This document shows, one piece after another, positions 1 through 10,256 of a stretch of 64,000 nt of DNA. A program made the position numbers and the translations under genes. Where the stretch lies: positions 372,001-436,000 of the forward strand of contig JAVGVS010000044.1 in assembly GCA_032718565.1 (NCBI GenBank). The letters are read 5' to 3'. This stretch comes from Distichodus sexfasciatus (Eukaryota; Chordata; Actinopteri; Characiformes; Distichodontidae). The notes below the pieces were generated by a model that was not told the DNA's origin, did not search any database, and was given only the letters and a program-made list of their open reading frames with translations. The number at the start of each line of letters is the position of its first letter. The stretch's first letter is position 1.

Positions 1-116
1 TTATTATTTTGGCAAATTTGAACTAATCGTCAGGTACAAAATTACATTAATTATAGGTTTTCAATGTCAGTTTTGATTAATTGCCCAGTCCTAAACAGTA
101 GAGCTATTCCTAAAAG

Positions 117-357
117 TGAGCACATTTGAAAGTGAGTGATTATTTGTTATTGTGAACACACCACAGCACATCACACAGTGCACCACAATGAAATCTGACC
201 CCTGCATTTGAGGTGAAGGAGCAGTGGGCAGTTAACAAGGGCAGCGCCCAGGGAGCAGTGCTTGGGCACGATACCTTGCTCATGAGTACCTCAGTGGTAC
301 CTTTACCTTTACCTTCTGATCACGGGGTTAACATCCAAACCGTTATGCTATCGACTG
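117..357 (-). mobile_element. tRNA-derived SINE copy (family A)
   Basis: This is a reverse-orientation copy of the SINE described at 62772-63014. It starts with the tail motif GTGAGTGATTATTTG, continues through the body (CACAGTGCACCACAATGAAA, GGGAGCAGTGCTTGGG, GATACCTTGCTCATGAGTAC) and ends near the tRNA-like head. The head is partly eroded. Confidence 0.8.
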
Positions 358-1049
358 CTATCAACACTAACTACCATAACTAATAGAAGATAATCCAAAA
401 AATTAACATTTTGCACAAACACAAATGCATTAAAATGTTTGAGTGCTCTTTAGCATTGATAGATTTTGTCCTTACATAAAGATAGAGCTCGTCCATATGC
501 AAGTTTTTTAATGACATTCCATTCGAATACCTAGACTTTAACATGGAGTTTTCCCCCTTTGCAGCTATAACAGGGAAGCCGTGTGTAGAACTGAACATCT
601 CAAAAAGCTAGAACAGCCCAGTAATTATTATAAAAAAAGAGAAAATTCTTTAAGAGTCCCAAAGCTGTTCAAACATGAACCCAAACACCCAAACAGCTTC
701 TAGCTGTCTGACAACCACTCCAGAGGCTACAATCACAAGCGCGACATTTCCCGTCTTAGCGCCGCACTGGAGTTGGCGAAGGCTCCCGGCTGACAAATGT
801 GAGGGAGTAGGTTTCTCCTCGGGCCGCTCCATCGCTCCTCTCCTCCTCTGCCCTGCCTCCTCCATCCCTCGCTCCCCTGCTGATAAACGATCTCATTTGC
901 AGTAAATCTGTTGGCGCTGCAGACGGACACAGAGCTCCACATGCTCCGGCTTTCCACCCACTGACGCAAAAATGGCTACAAACGGCGCCTCCAAACAAGC
1001 TCTAAAGGCTCTAAATTTAGATGCATTTCAAGATAACAATATTGCTGAT

Positions 1050-1282
1050 TTACCACCATCACTTCCACTCATAAATTACAAAAGCAACTCAAATTTCAAT
1101 TGTCAATCAGACATTTAAACAAAAAACACTTCACTTCTAATGAAAATAAACCTACCATTCAATGTAAAGTGAGGTTATAATATGTATGATGTCTGATCAA
1201 TGTTTTTATTTTGGGTCGATGCCGTGGGCTTGATCATTAACACGATGTATTGGTGCAGATTGATATATCATTACACCCCTAG
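1050..1282. mobile_element. hAT-like short repeat fragment (family B)
   Basis: One of about a dozen copies of a short non-autonomous repeat in the window. Recurring words are ATCGATGTATC, ATGATGTCTGATCAAT, AGCTCAGGAATAAAAATGTC and a terminal TTACACCCCTA. The complementary end in other copies reads TAGGGGTGTARC. Ends of this type are common in hAT-derived non-autonomous elements of fish, so the class is an inference. This copy ends in ATTACACCCCTAG. Confidence 0.5.
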
Positions 1283-2007
1283 CTCTAAGACCCATGACTA
1301 TAAAAGCTTCTGCAACACTATTTCAAAAGTCTACATTTGCACAAACATTATCTCTGGTTAATATTTATATCACTTCAACAAAACTCTAAATCTATATTTG
1401 CCTTCTGGATGACGTCAAAGAAAGGAAAAGAAAGTGAGCAAACAGAGGTGATAAGTTTATAAGTCGCTCGGCGGTTAATGTCGTTTGCTTAGACGATCTG
1501 TCGAGATCTGTAAGAACCAGGAGACGAGGCAGAACTTATGCAACTCATTCCGGGAACGTGTTCAGCAGCAGCTGTTTGTTTTAGAGAACGCTGCTTAAAA
1601 TACAGACGATTCAGTTGGAAAGCAGCACAGGGAAGGCTCGTCACAACCAGGAAAAAAAGGTCATTCATGCACAGTGTGCAACACTCATAAACTGAGATTT
1701 TTATTCATCATTTATTAGATAGGTTTTGCTCATATTTGTTGAAATATTTTAATCTGTAGAGTAGTAAGACCTAAGGCTGGCCAATGCATCAAAACCAAAA
1801 CAGTTTGACGCACAGAGCTCCACACACTCCAGCTTTCCACCCACTGACGCAAAAACAGCTATAGGTGGCGCCTCCAAACAAGCTATATAAGCTGTAATTT
1901 AGATGCATTCAAAGATAACAATATTCGTCTGCAATTATTTGCTATCATACCAAATATAGAAGATTAAATAATTCACAATAATAAGGAGCGCCTTATTATA
2001 TATAAAA

Positions 2008-2250
2008 ATTAGGGGTGTAGCAATATATCTGTTCAATGACCACCAAGCCCATAGCATCATTCTGCAAAATCTGAAACAATATGATTTTTATTCCTTCCTT
2101 TTATTCCTTTCAGTTCAACTTAAAAGCCAGCAATTGATATGAGATGATATCACATGCTGATTTACCGCCATCACGTCCATTCATATCAAATCACAAAAGC
2201 AACTCAAATATCACTTGACATTTTTATTCCTCAGCTCAACCAGACATTTA
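2008..2250. mobile_element. hAT-like short repeat fragment (family B)
   Basis: This copy starts with AGGGGTGTAGCAATATATC and continues with GCCCATAGCATCATTCTG, CTGATTTACCGCCATCAC and CACAAAAGCAACTCAAATATC. These are the same words as the 1050-1282 copy. Confidence 0.5.
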
Positions 2251-2259
2251 ATGTAACAG

Positions 2260-2400
2260 CTGCAGTTTAGCTAGCTACATTTTCTCTGTAACTTGTTGCG
2301 TAGCTAACTACTATATTGAAAGAGGAGCTTGGCTGTAGCTTAGATACATTTAATAAGAAACAGCTTCAGGTTATTGTTTAAAAGTAGCTTCCCCAAAATT
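2260..2400. mobile_element. Fragment of a 'TAGCTACATTTT' inverted-repeat element (family C)
   Basis: The words CAGCTGCAGTTTAGCTAGC, TAACTACTATATTGAAA and AGGAGCTTGGCTGTAGCTTAG match one arm of the long inverted repeat seen complete at 61045-61610. A further fragment is at 11405-11470, and 53340-53520 resembles the opposite arm. Confidence 0.5.
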
Positions 2401-2811
2401 GAACACCACCAAAGTTCATTTTGATGTGTTGCCCGGCACTGCCTTGGGCAACGAGGCTGTTTGTTATAGAGAATGCTGCTTAAAATGCAGCAGCTCCGGT
2501 TGAAAGGCAACACCAGCGAGGCCGATAATGCCAAGGAAAAAAGACATTAAGTTGTCGCATTCCCTCTCTATCTTGCATTGTGCAACACTAATGCAGCAAT
2601 CGCCACTCTCCCCAGTCACGTTTAATAATGCACACAAAGTCACTACACACTCACACAAGCACAAATCCGCCGAGATTGCCAACCGAGTCGGGCCAATAAC
2701 AATGACGAATGCAGAGTCCGGGGGACAACAACTCAGAGCTTTACACACTCAATCCAACAATGCATTAGGGGACGGGCCGGGATAAGCTGGGCTCTGTATG
2801 TGTATGTGTTA

Positions 2812-2837
2812 GTGTGTGTGTGTGTGTATGAGAGAGA

Positions 2838-2907
<70 letters not shown>

Positions 2908-3330
2908 ATAAAATAGACCATACACATTCATTTAGGGCCACTAGGAAGTGAGAAAGAGAGAGTCAGGAGAGGGACAGTGAACAACAACGCAATAAAGAGA
3001 AAAAGAGAGAGGAGCGAAGAGAAGGAAGAGACAGAGATAGATAACGAATGACAAAAACAGAGAGAAAGACAGTGAGTGAGGAAAGAGAGAGAGAGAAGAA
3101 AGACTGTCTGCAGTGGTAATCTGTTTTGTATCACAGATCAACATCCATTTATTGCCGCTAGAAGGCGAGCAGCATTAAGCCCCTGATTGAAACAGATCTG
3201 TTTGGCTTCTGTGCAGACGGCAGAAGAAAAGAGGATGTAGAGTCTGCCATCACTGCCGCATTCTCTCACCCATCACGCAACAGAACAAGAGGAGAGAAAG
3301 TGAGAGAGAGGACAGAGAGACAAGACTAAC
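2812..3330. repeat. (GT)n, (GA)n and (GAAA)n low-complexity block
   Basis: A short GT tract (about 2811-2828) runs into GA repeats (2829-2870), GAAA repeats (2871-2908) and then loosely GA-rich DNA interrupted by unique sequence. Open frames here, for example on the minus strand, are Ser/Leu/Phe repeats produced by the microsatellite and are not genes. Confidence 0.9.
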
Positions 3331-3479
3331 AAAAACGGCTGCTCAAAACCATCAACGTATTTACAAAGTCAGAAATGCAGTGGAGTCACAAGCTACACGC
3401 TCCAACATGGTCCAGTTTATTTTCCAGCAATAGCCACAAGTTCCAGGGTTCTTCCTTCTACCATTGTCACCCTACCTAT

Positions 3480-4070
3480 TTACAGTTACATTTACGATTA
3501 TTGTATTTTGAGGACACTCTTATCCAGAGCAACGTACAACACTCTTTTGTAGTTCATGTCTGTTCTTCAAAGCTAGACTTAAATCAGCAACTGTCTTCCA
3601 ACCAAGTTACGTCCAACCAAGTTATACAACTTAACTAACTCTGTCAGAGAAAAGTGTGACAACAAGAGTAAATGCTAGAGGGTTGGTGGGGTTTTTAAGT
3701 GCTTTCTAGGGGAAAAAAGGGAACGGTAAGTATAATAGGTAATTAGTCTTCTAGATACTTCTTTAAGAGGTGTGTCTTCATACGACCTTTAAAGACAGTA
3801 AGGGAATCGGCAGTTCTGGTGGCAGGAGGAAGTTCATTCCACCATTGGGGAGTCAAAACTGCAAAGAGTTTTGATGCATGCCTTCCTCTTCTTTAGAGTA
3901 TTAGAGGGTCAAGATGTTTGATGCACTGAGAGGACAAGAACTGGCATGCTACTTTAACATTGCTGATAAATAAGGAGGTGCAATTCCATTCTTGGCCTTA
4001 AAGGCAAGTGAACCTGATGCAAGCTTCCACTGGGAGCTAGTGCAGGTTCCTTGGTAGAGGTGTGGTATGT
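3480..4070. mobile_element. Dispersed fish repeat fragment, probably a DNA transposon
   Basis: The 5' part holds TTACATTTACGATTATTG and CACTCTTATCCAGAGCAACG, a motif class common at the ends of many fish repeats. It is followed by GGAGGAAGTTCATTCCACCA and TTTTGATGCATGCCTTCCT, which I associate with a widespread fish repeat. The family is not assigned. No intact transposase frame is visible. Confidence 0.5.
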
Positions 4071-4125
4071 GAGAATTTAGGAACACTGTAGACGGGTCTC
4101 ACATCTACAAACCATAACTATTTTT

Positions 4126-4341
4126 AGCTGAGTGATTATTTGGCATTGTAAACACAGTGCAACACACAGTGCACCATAATGAAATGTGACCGCATTCGTG
4201 CCATCCATGAAGGAGCAGTGATCAGCTTTTTGGGAGCGTTTAGGGAGCAGTGCTTCGGGACAGTACCTTGCTCCGTGGTACTGGTCAGGCACTCGAACAA
4301 GCCGCTTCCTGATTCCGATAACCGTTACAGTACCAACTACC
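4126..4341 (-). mobile_element. tRNA-derived SINE copy (family A), degraded
   Basis: It is in reverse orientation, with the tail TGAGTGATTATTTGG, then CACAGTGCACCATAATGAAA, GGGAGCAGTGCTTCGGGA and an eroded head ending near AACCGTTACAG. Several internal words are missing compared with the full copy at 62772-63014. Confidence 0.75.
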
Positions 4342-4832
4342 CAATGTAAAAACTGTAAAATGCCAGAGATTAATCAAGGGTCCGCCACTAAATAGTGGGT
4401 TGAAACAATATTTTATATTATATGACAACTTCAACAATATATACATTTACAATTTTTGGATTTACAAGGTTTTGTAGCTACACATTTAGGGTGTGGACTA
4501 TCGCCTCTCTGCACAAAAAAGGCTTTACAAGGTAATTTGCTTTCTGAGAATTAAAACGTGAATAAAAAGTTACACCTTTTATAATCTCCATAATAGCCAA
4601 CTGCCCTATGTAAATAATACTGAAACTATATCTAAGCCTAATCTCAGTAACCAAGCGCAAACCTTTTACCTCTTAGTATTTCCACATAAAACCGAAAACT
4701 TAACTAAAAGCATTTTTCATCTCACGAAGACCAGTCCTCACATACAAATTATCCTCACAAAACTCAGAAAACACATAGTTCCCCTATCTTTTAATTCCTC
4801 ACAAAGTTCCTACATATACACAGTTAAAACTT

Positions 4833-5520
4833 ACCGAAGCGTGTGGATTCAGCGGAGTACTCGAGGTTTTGACTTCTACAGCTCTCTAGCTTTTCCCCTG
4901 CGAGTTTAGTTTAATCGGCGAAGACGGAATAAATACAATTTATTGAATGCGAACCGAGTATGAAGCCATGAGGAGTCTGTAATATTTAAAATAACTATTT
5001 TGCCATGTAGTCTAGATAGGTCTCATTCAGAATTAGTAGCACTACGTAAAACACGCTTCGAACATTTCCAGTCATGCTGAAAAGTAAGACGATTCACTGG
5101 GAACTACGCAACTAATTGAGAATAAAACTGAGAAGAGGCATAATTTTTCTCGAGTATTTTTTCTTCTATTTGTAAATATGCTTTTTTCAATTTCGGAAAT
5201 GTGGAGTTTTTTTTTTTTTTTTTTAAATCCAAAATAGCTCTCAAACGCAGTCGTAACAACATTTGTGACAGTTATTTGTGTAAGCCCTCCTCTTAACTGA
5301 AGTGACATGACACAAACTTTAGCACAATGTAACGACATATTAAACATTAAGTGTGTCGAACCGACATATTAAACAAATTCTGATTCCTGAGCACAAGTTT
5401 AGACCCAATCGATGCGACTGACCTGCGTAAATTAACGCCGCGTTGCGTAAATGACGTTGACCGCACGTTCACGCCCACGAGGACGCCTTTCATAAATACA
5501 TGCCGATGGCCAAGAAATCG
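4833..5520. promoter_or_regulatory. CpG-enriched patch with a possible minus-strand noncoding first exon
   Basis: CpGs are locally dense at 4845-4930 and 5405-5515 in an otherwise AT-rich area. On the minus strand, CACACGCTTCG is followed directly by a consensus donor GTAAGT at about 4834-4829. The patch at 5405-5515 contains CRE-like ATGACGTTGA. This could be a promoter plus 5' UTR exon of a gene running left out of the window. No coding frame supports it, so the call is weak. A T(16) homopolymer lies at about 5209-5224. Confidence 0.2.
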
Positions 5521-6110
5521 CGATGTTGCAGAAATACTAAGATAAGGACTAATATCAAAATGTGGCTCTAAACAACTTGCAAAGCTGACATTATTTTATC
5601 ATAAATGGTCGAATGGCATCCTCAAAACTAGTGAATGATACTTTGTCTGCGCCTGTTCCCACGTGTGCATAATTGTCAAAGTGAACATGCGAGTTTCATG
5701 GCTATTGCTCTCATTTTGACAAAAATAATGTTAAAACTGCTGCCTGTTTCCTTTACCATTCTCAAGTGTGATATTAACACCAGTACCACTAGTTGATTTT
5801 GACTTCTGATTCACAGTCTCCTTTTATTGGCAACCCAAGTTTGTTCTGTTACAGATGGCACTGCGAGTGCATACATTTTAATCTCTGATATTTGGACTGC
5901 TTTTCTCGCTAGTTTTCAACTCTGCAACTGTGTAAACTGTGCAATCTGTTTTAAGAACAGACTTCTTTATAACAGCAATTGATGAATGAGATCCAATGGG
6001 GTTTTTTTGTTTTGTTTTGGGTTTTTTTAAGCTTTTTTTTCTTAGGCAAGAATAGAATCTTCAATACCACCAGCATATTTTTGTTAAAACAAACAAAAAA
6101 ACAACCTTAC

Positions 6111-6377
6111 TTCCTCCCATTGTCCCAGTGACTCCAACACAAGTTTTTTCGGCTCCAGGTGAACCGGCCCCCCCACCTCCTCGTACGGCCTACACGCTGC
6201 AGCTCTGTGACCCTGCTGTGACAACTGTGTCTGTCTCCGGTTATAATTCTCCCAAAAGTCCTGTTCCCGGCGTGGGCAACGACCCCCGAACACAACCCTA
6301 CTCCTCGCCCCGCTAACTGGAACCGGCTTTATCATCACGAACTGTCGGGGGTCCAAAACGGAATCTTGCATTGGCAT
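6111..6377 (-). CDS. Unassigned exon-like open segment (possible first coding exon)
   Basis: The minus-strand frame opens at an ATG at 6377 with A at -3 and an in-frame TGA nine bases upstream. It runs 89 codons to GAG-GAA followed by a good donor, GTAAGG. The peptide is hydrophilic and not repetitive, with segments such as DFWENYNRRQTQLSQQGHRA and VHLEPKKLVLESLGQWEE. There is no signal peptide or membrane segment. I recognise no family. No continuation exon was found between 6110 and 1, so the rest could lie left of the window. The plus strand over the same interval is also open: a pyrimidine-rich acceptor ending in CCCAG at about 6127 precedes 63 codons ending in TAA at 6314-6316. One strand is presumably a shadow of the other. 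The base composition is GC-richer than the flanks, which favours coding or island DNA. Confidence 0.3.
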
Positions 6378-6399
6378 TGTTGTTCATACAGACCGTTTC

Positions 6400-8160
6400 C
6401 CGAAATGCTGCCTTTGTTAGGCCTGAGCTAGTCTCCGAACAAACTACTGAAGACTAAAATTCAGCGAAATTCATAAATTGACCTGTGCTATTCAGTCGAG
6501 TATTAAAATGGCAGTGTCCTCTAAGTTGTATGGCTGGTCTCCAAGTAACAAGGCTGTTAAAAATAATAAAACCTGTTGGACCGGGAAGTTGTTTGACCAG
6601 TGCAAGGGTCATCCAGGTTGGTTTGTGTTCAACTATTAAGATCTTTGGGTTGTCAGCAATTGCTAATTTGTCCTGTGAGATTCCTACTTATTATTGTCTT
6701 TATTTTCTACATTAGGTATACAGCAATTATCAAATAAGTACAGGACAATATAGTTTTTAAAATATATATTTAGGTGTCTGTGGGTGAAAAGCTGGACATT
6801 TTTACTGGGGGTCAGATGCAGATAAGAGTTGCAGAGAGTCTCGAAAGCAGAGGTACTTCATTGCTTAGCATTATACATATATTACCATATAATGCTATCT
6901 GGTGTATTTTGCAGAGGTATGGACCACACCATTACACTTCATATATATATATATATAAGGTGCTCTCAGGGAAACTGTCCCTGAAATTAGGAAATGGAAG
7001 TCGCTGAGGTAAAGAGCTTCTACTAAATGCTGTAGATGTAAATGGAGTTTAAGAAAATGTCATGATGTAGACTTTTCTGAAGAAGTTAAGAAAGAGGCCC
7101 ATGGTTCCTTGCAAATTCTGTTGAGCTGTAGATATTCAAGCATGTTTATGGATGAAAGAAAAAAACTTTCACAATGTCACATACTTTTATACAAGTATAC
7201 ACAACATTGTGTCAATAAAAGACTTTTTTCTACTATTGCAGATCTTTTTGCTCTGTAGACTTCCATATCTCGGTCTGATTCAACTGCCTCTGACATTCAG
7301 ATGTCCTTGAACACTTTGACAGATCATATTTCCTTATACAGATCACATTTACACCAAGCTGACACAGTGCTGCAGGCCAAAATCCACTATCAAGTACACG
7401 GCATCAATTTACACCTGAACGTTCAGTTTGCAAGAACTTTTAATTATTATGAAAGACCAGGTGAACGGGGTGAGTGAGGGGATGATAATGGATCCCGAAA
7501 TGGGGCCATGGCTTGGCACAGCACTAAATTACAGAATTCTTGCTGTTATCTGCTACATTCTGCACTTTAGTAAATCTACATTCATTAAATGTTTTAATTT
7601 GAATTAATTTCATGTTTAGCCCACTGAAAATATGTATATCATTCATTCATTCATTCATTCATTCATTTCACTGGTTTTTAAATTAAAATGAAAAACCTCA
7701 ATAACGTGTATTTGGTCATTTTTAAAATATCAGTATAGCACTCTTTTCTACACATGGATAGCTTTTTTTGGCTCGTTGGTAGTTCATCTGAAATTTTGTG
7801 TGTAACGAGATTTTTCATCAAAATAGAATTTGGTTATTAATTTTTCATTTTGGTTTTGGACATGTGTTTTTTGTTCTAGTTTAAAAAATGAATAAATAAA
7901 CGATTAATTTGTGCACGTTTTCCATTTTTTATTTGAGTGCAAAATTTGATTAATTTTTTATTTTTTCAAAAAACTGAATGGATAAAAGATATATGGTTTC
8001 ATATTATTTTATATTTATAATAATGGCATTCTGGTTTTAAAAATGATTTTTGGGGGTTAGTTTTTTATTCTTATTTGGGGAAAAAAAGGAACAGAAGAAT
8101 TATGGATTCATTTAACCCTATGCATACTTTCAATTCTTTCAATATCTGTTTCAAAATTAA
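6400..8160. other. Intergenic, no gene seen
   Basis: AT-rich DNA. A SINE-tail fragment is at about 6960-7045 (CTCAGGGAAACTGTCCCTGA, then CTTCTACTAAATGCTGTAG). A (TA)n run is at about 6941-6956 and an (ATTC)n run at 7641-7666. Open frames here are short and unsupported. Confidence 0.7.
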
Positions 8161-8494
8161 TTAACCAGCACGCTCACCCGCCGTCCACACCCCAATGAGA
8201 CTGTGATCTCTACAGCACGCTAACCATCGCTGATGAGTGACAAATCTCCCTCACATATTTCGGTCGGGGTTCGCTGTTCGGCCCCTTGCAGCTCTGCCTC
8301 ATGCAGCAGCTATTTGCCATTTCCCCTTCACATATCTATAAATATCACTAATTAGCATCATCCCCCCACCCCAAAAAGGAGTAGCTGTGGCAACGCGGGG
8401 TGGGGACAGACTTTCAGGCCTCTGGTCGACATTCTCCTCTCCCGGCATCATCAGCTGGCCTGCTTAGTAAGTGCTAAAAAAACGAGAGAGTAGG

Positions 8495-8505
8495 TATATA
8501 AAAAG
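8495..8505 (+). promoter_or_regulatory. TATA box of the small heat shock protein gene
   Basis: TATATAAAAAG lies about 268 bp upstream of the ATG at 8763. Transcription would then begin near 8525. TATA promoters are usual for small heat shock protein genes. I looked for alternating nGAAn/nTTCn heat shock elements in 8160-8495 and found no convincing array, so heat induction is not shown by the sequence. Confidence 0.55.
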
Positions 8506-8525
8506 GAGTTTGAGATGACCAGACG

Positions 8526-8762
8526 TCCCAGAAGCATTCAGCTTTTGCAGAGATAAATTTGGAATTTTGTCCTTAAACATATCTTCTTCTTCTTCAGCAA
8601 TCACCTTGGTTTCTGCAACATTTTTGTTCTTTGTTATTTTCCTCATCTTCTCATAAATCTTCTTGATATTTTTCCTTCTTTTGTTCTTCTTCTACTTATT
8701 CTTCTTCCAGCAACTGCTGGGTGCCAGCAATCACCTTGTTCTTTTTCTTCTTCTTCTGATAA
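8526..8762 (+). other. Predicted pyrimidine-rich 5' leader of the small heat shock protein gene
   Basis: The inferred 5' UTR is strongly T/C-rich, with several TTCTTCTTC runs. It carries an exact 14-bp direct repeat, CAGCAATCACCTTG, at 8595-8608 and 8725-8738. No upstream ATG of note is followed by a long frame. The leader's length depends on the TATA call. Confidence 0.4.
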
Positions 8763-9105
8763 ATGGCGGATAAATCTTCTTCCGTTCCTCAGTTTTGCAT
8801 CGATGCCAGTTGGTACAGTTGGTATGGTTGCCATCCTGGCATTTTCCTCTATAACCAGAATTTCGGGCAGCCCCCTTTGCTGGATGACCGGGACGTGGGC
8901 TGGATGGAGAGTGTTGTCCGGAAGCTGGGGAGCTCCAGGTGGCCTGGGTACACCCGGCCCCCTGCACTGGCGGCATTTTTGGGGGCGAGCATGAACCGGA
9001 AGGTGTGTGAGGAGGCAAACAGGTGGAATGTGAGTTTGGATGTGAATCACTTTGCACCAGCAGAACTCAATGTCACAACACACGGTGGATTCCTGCAGAT
9101 AGAAG
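8763..9105 (+). CDS. Small heat shock protein gene, exon 1
   Basis: It codes residues 1-114 and ends in phase 1 at GAAG followed by GTGAGC. It contains the N-terminal region and the first half of the alpha-crystallin domain. Confidence 0.85.
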
Positions 9106-10177
9106 GTGAGCAGAAAGAGGAGCTTTATGCTAGTTCTCTTTATTGCTACGCCTTTTTTCTTTCTTCCACCACCTCCTCCTTTTACTTTTTCCTCATTATT
9201 AGGCACATAACGCGTTTGAATGTTTATATTTTTTATTTTTCATGGATTTATTGGATATAATGTTTCTCGTTGATTGACCCACTGCAATCTTCTTTTTCAG
9301 TTAAAAAATGTTGTTCCCTATTTTTACCACAAGGGGTGTGAACATTAACTCAGCAGCTCATAGTTTAAGAGCTAGGTCAACTATAATCAGCAGTCAGTCA
9401 GTTTCATGACTGTTTAATTTTCATATCATAAAGTTTCATAACCAGTATGACTGTTCAACAGGAAAACACGAGGAGCGGCAAGACGAGCACGGCTTTGTTT
9501 CTAGAAGCTTCGTAAGGAAATACAAGTGAGTTTGTGAACGTGATTTGAGATGTTTGCTCATTAAACGTGGTGAGATGTGATCCATAACTTGACTCACAGC
9601 TGCAAATGTACCACTTATAACAAGACATTTTCACATTACAACAGGCTTCCTGTCGGAGTTGATGCCGAAGCTATAAAATCCATTCTGACTGGAGATGGAA
9701 TCCTCATTGTGGAAGCTCCGTTACCCAGCATTCCACCACCAGCTGATGTCACAATTCCGGTTCAGGTACAGCCAATCTTATAATCAATTTCCCCGTTCCA
9801 CGACAGACAAGATTTTCAAATTGGCTTTACATATCAGTCTACATTGACACATCGACATTAGGATCAACAAGCCCATAACATTATTCTAAATGAAAACAAT
9901 GATCAGACACACACATACTGTAACATCCCAAGTCAAGCTAAATATCATATATATCATATGTTGTGAGGAAATTTGTAACTTACACAACTGTGCACCTTTT
10001 TCTTTCGGTGTTATATATGATTATGTATATTCCTATACAGAACCTCCAATTTTTTAAACCACTCCTCAATTCATCGTATTTCGCCTAAAAAGAGCCCGAT
10101 TTTCTTATATATTTATTTTATATATTTCATTTATATATTTCTTATATATATATACATATACATATATCTATCTCTCC

Positions 10178-10256
<79 letters not shown>

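Larger units (their letters stand above)
928..2530. repeat. Imperfect tandem duplication, offset about 885 bp
   Basis: Two stretches about 885 bp apart share order and sequence. CACAGAGCTCCACA and CTTTCCACCCACTGACGC occur near 928-965 and 1811-1848. GGCGCCTCCAAACAAGCT follows in each. GCTGTTTGTT plus a GAGAAYGCTGCTTAAAAT block is at about 1571 and 2456. The units have diverged, and the interior holds hAT-like pieces at 1050-1282 and 2008-2250. No gene is recognisable. Confidence 0.65.

Noticed and set aside
675..998. Overlapping plus and minus frames at the left end
   Set aside because: Part of the duplicated, GC-richer repeat region; no domain and no splice context.
8160..8495. Heat shock element array in the promoter of the plus-strand heat shock gene
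   Set aside because: TTC and GAA triplets occur but not in the alternating 5-bp spacing required.
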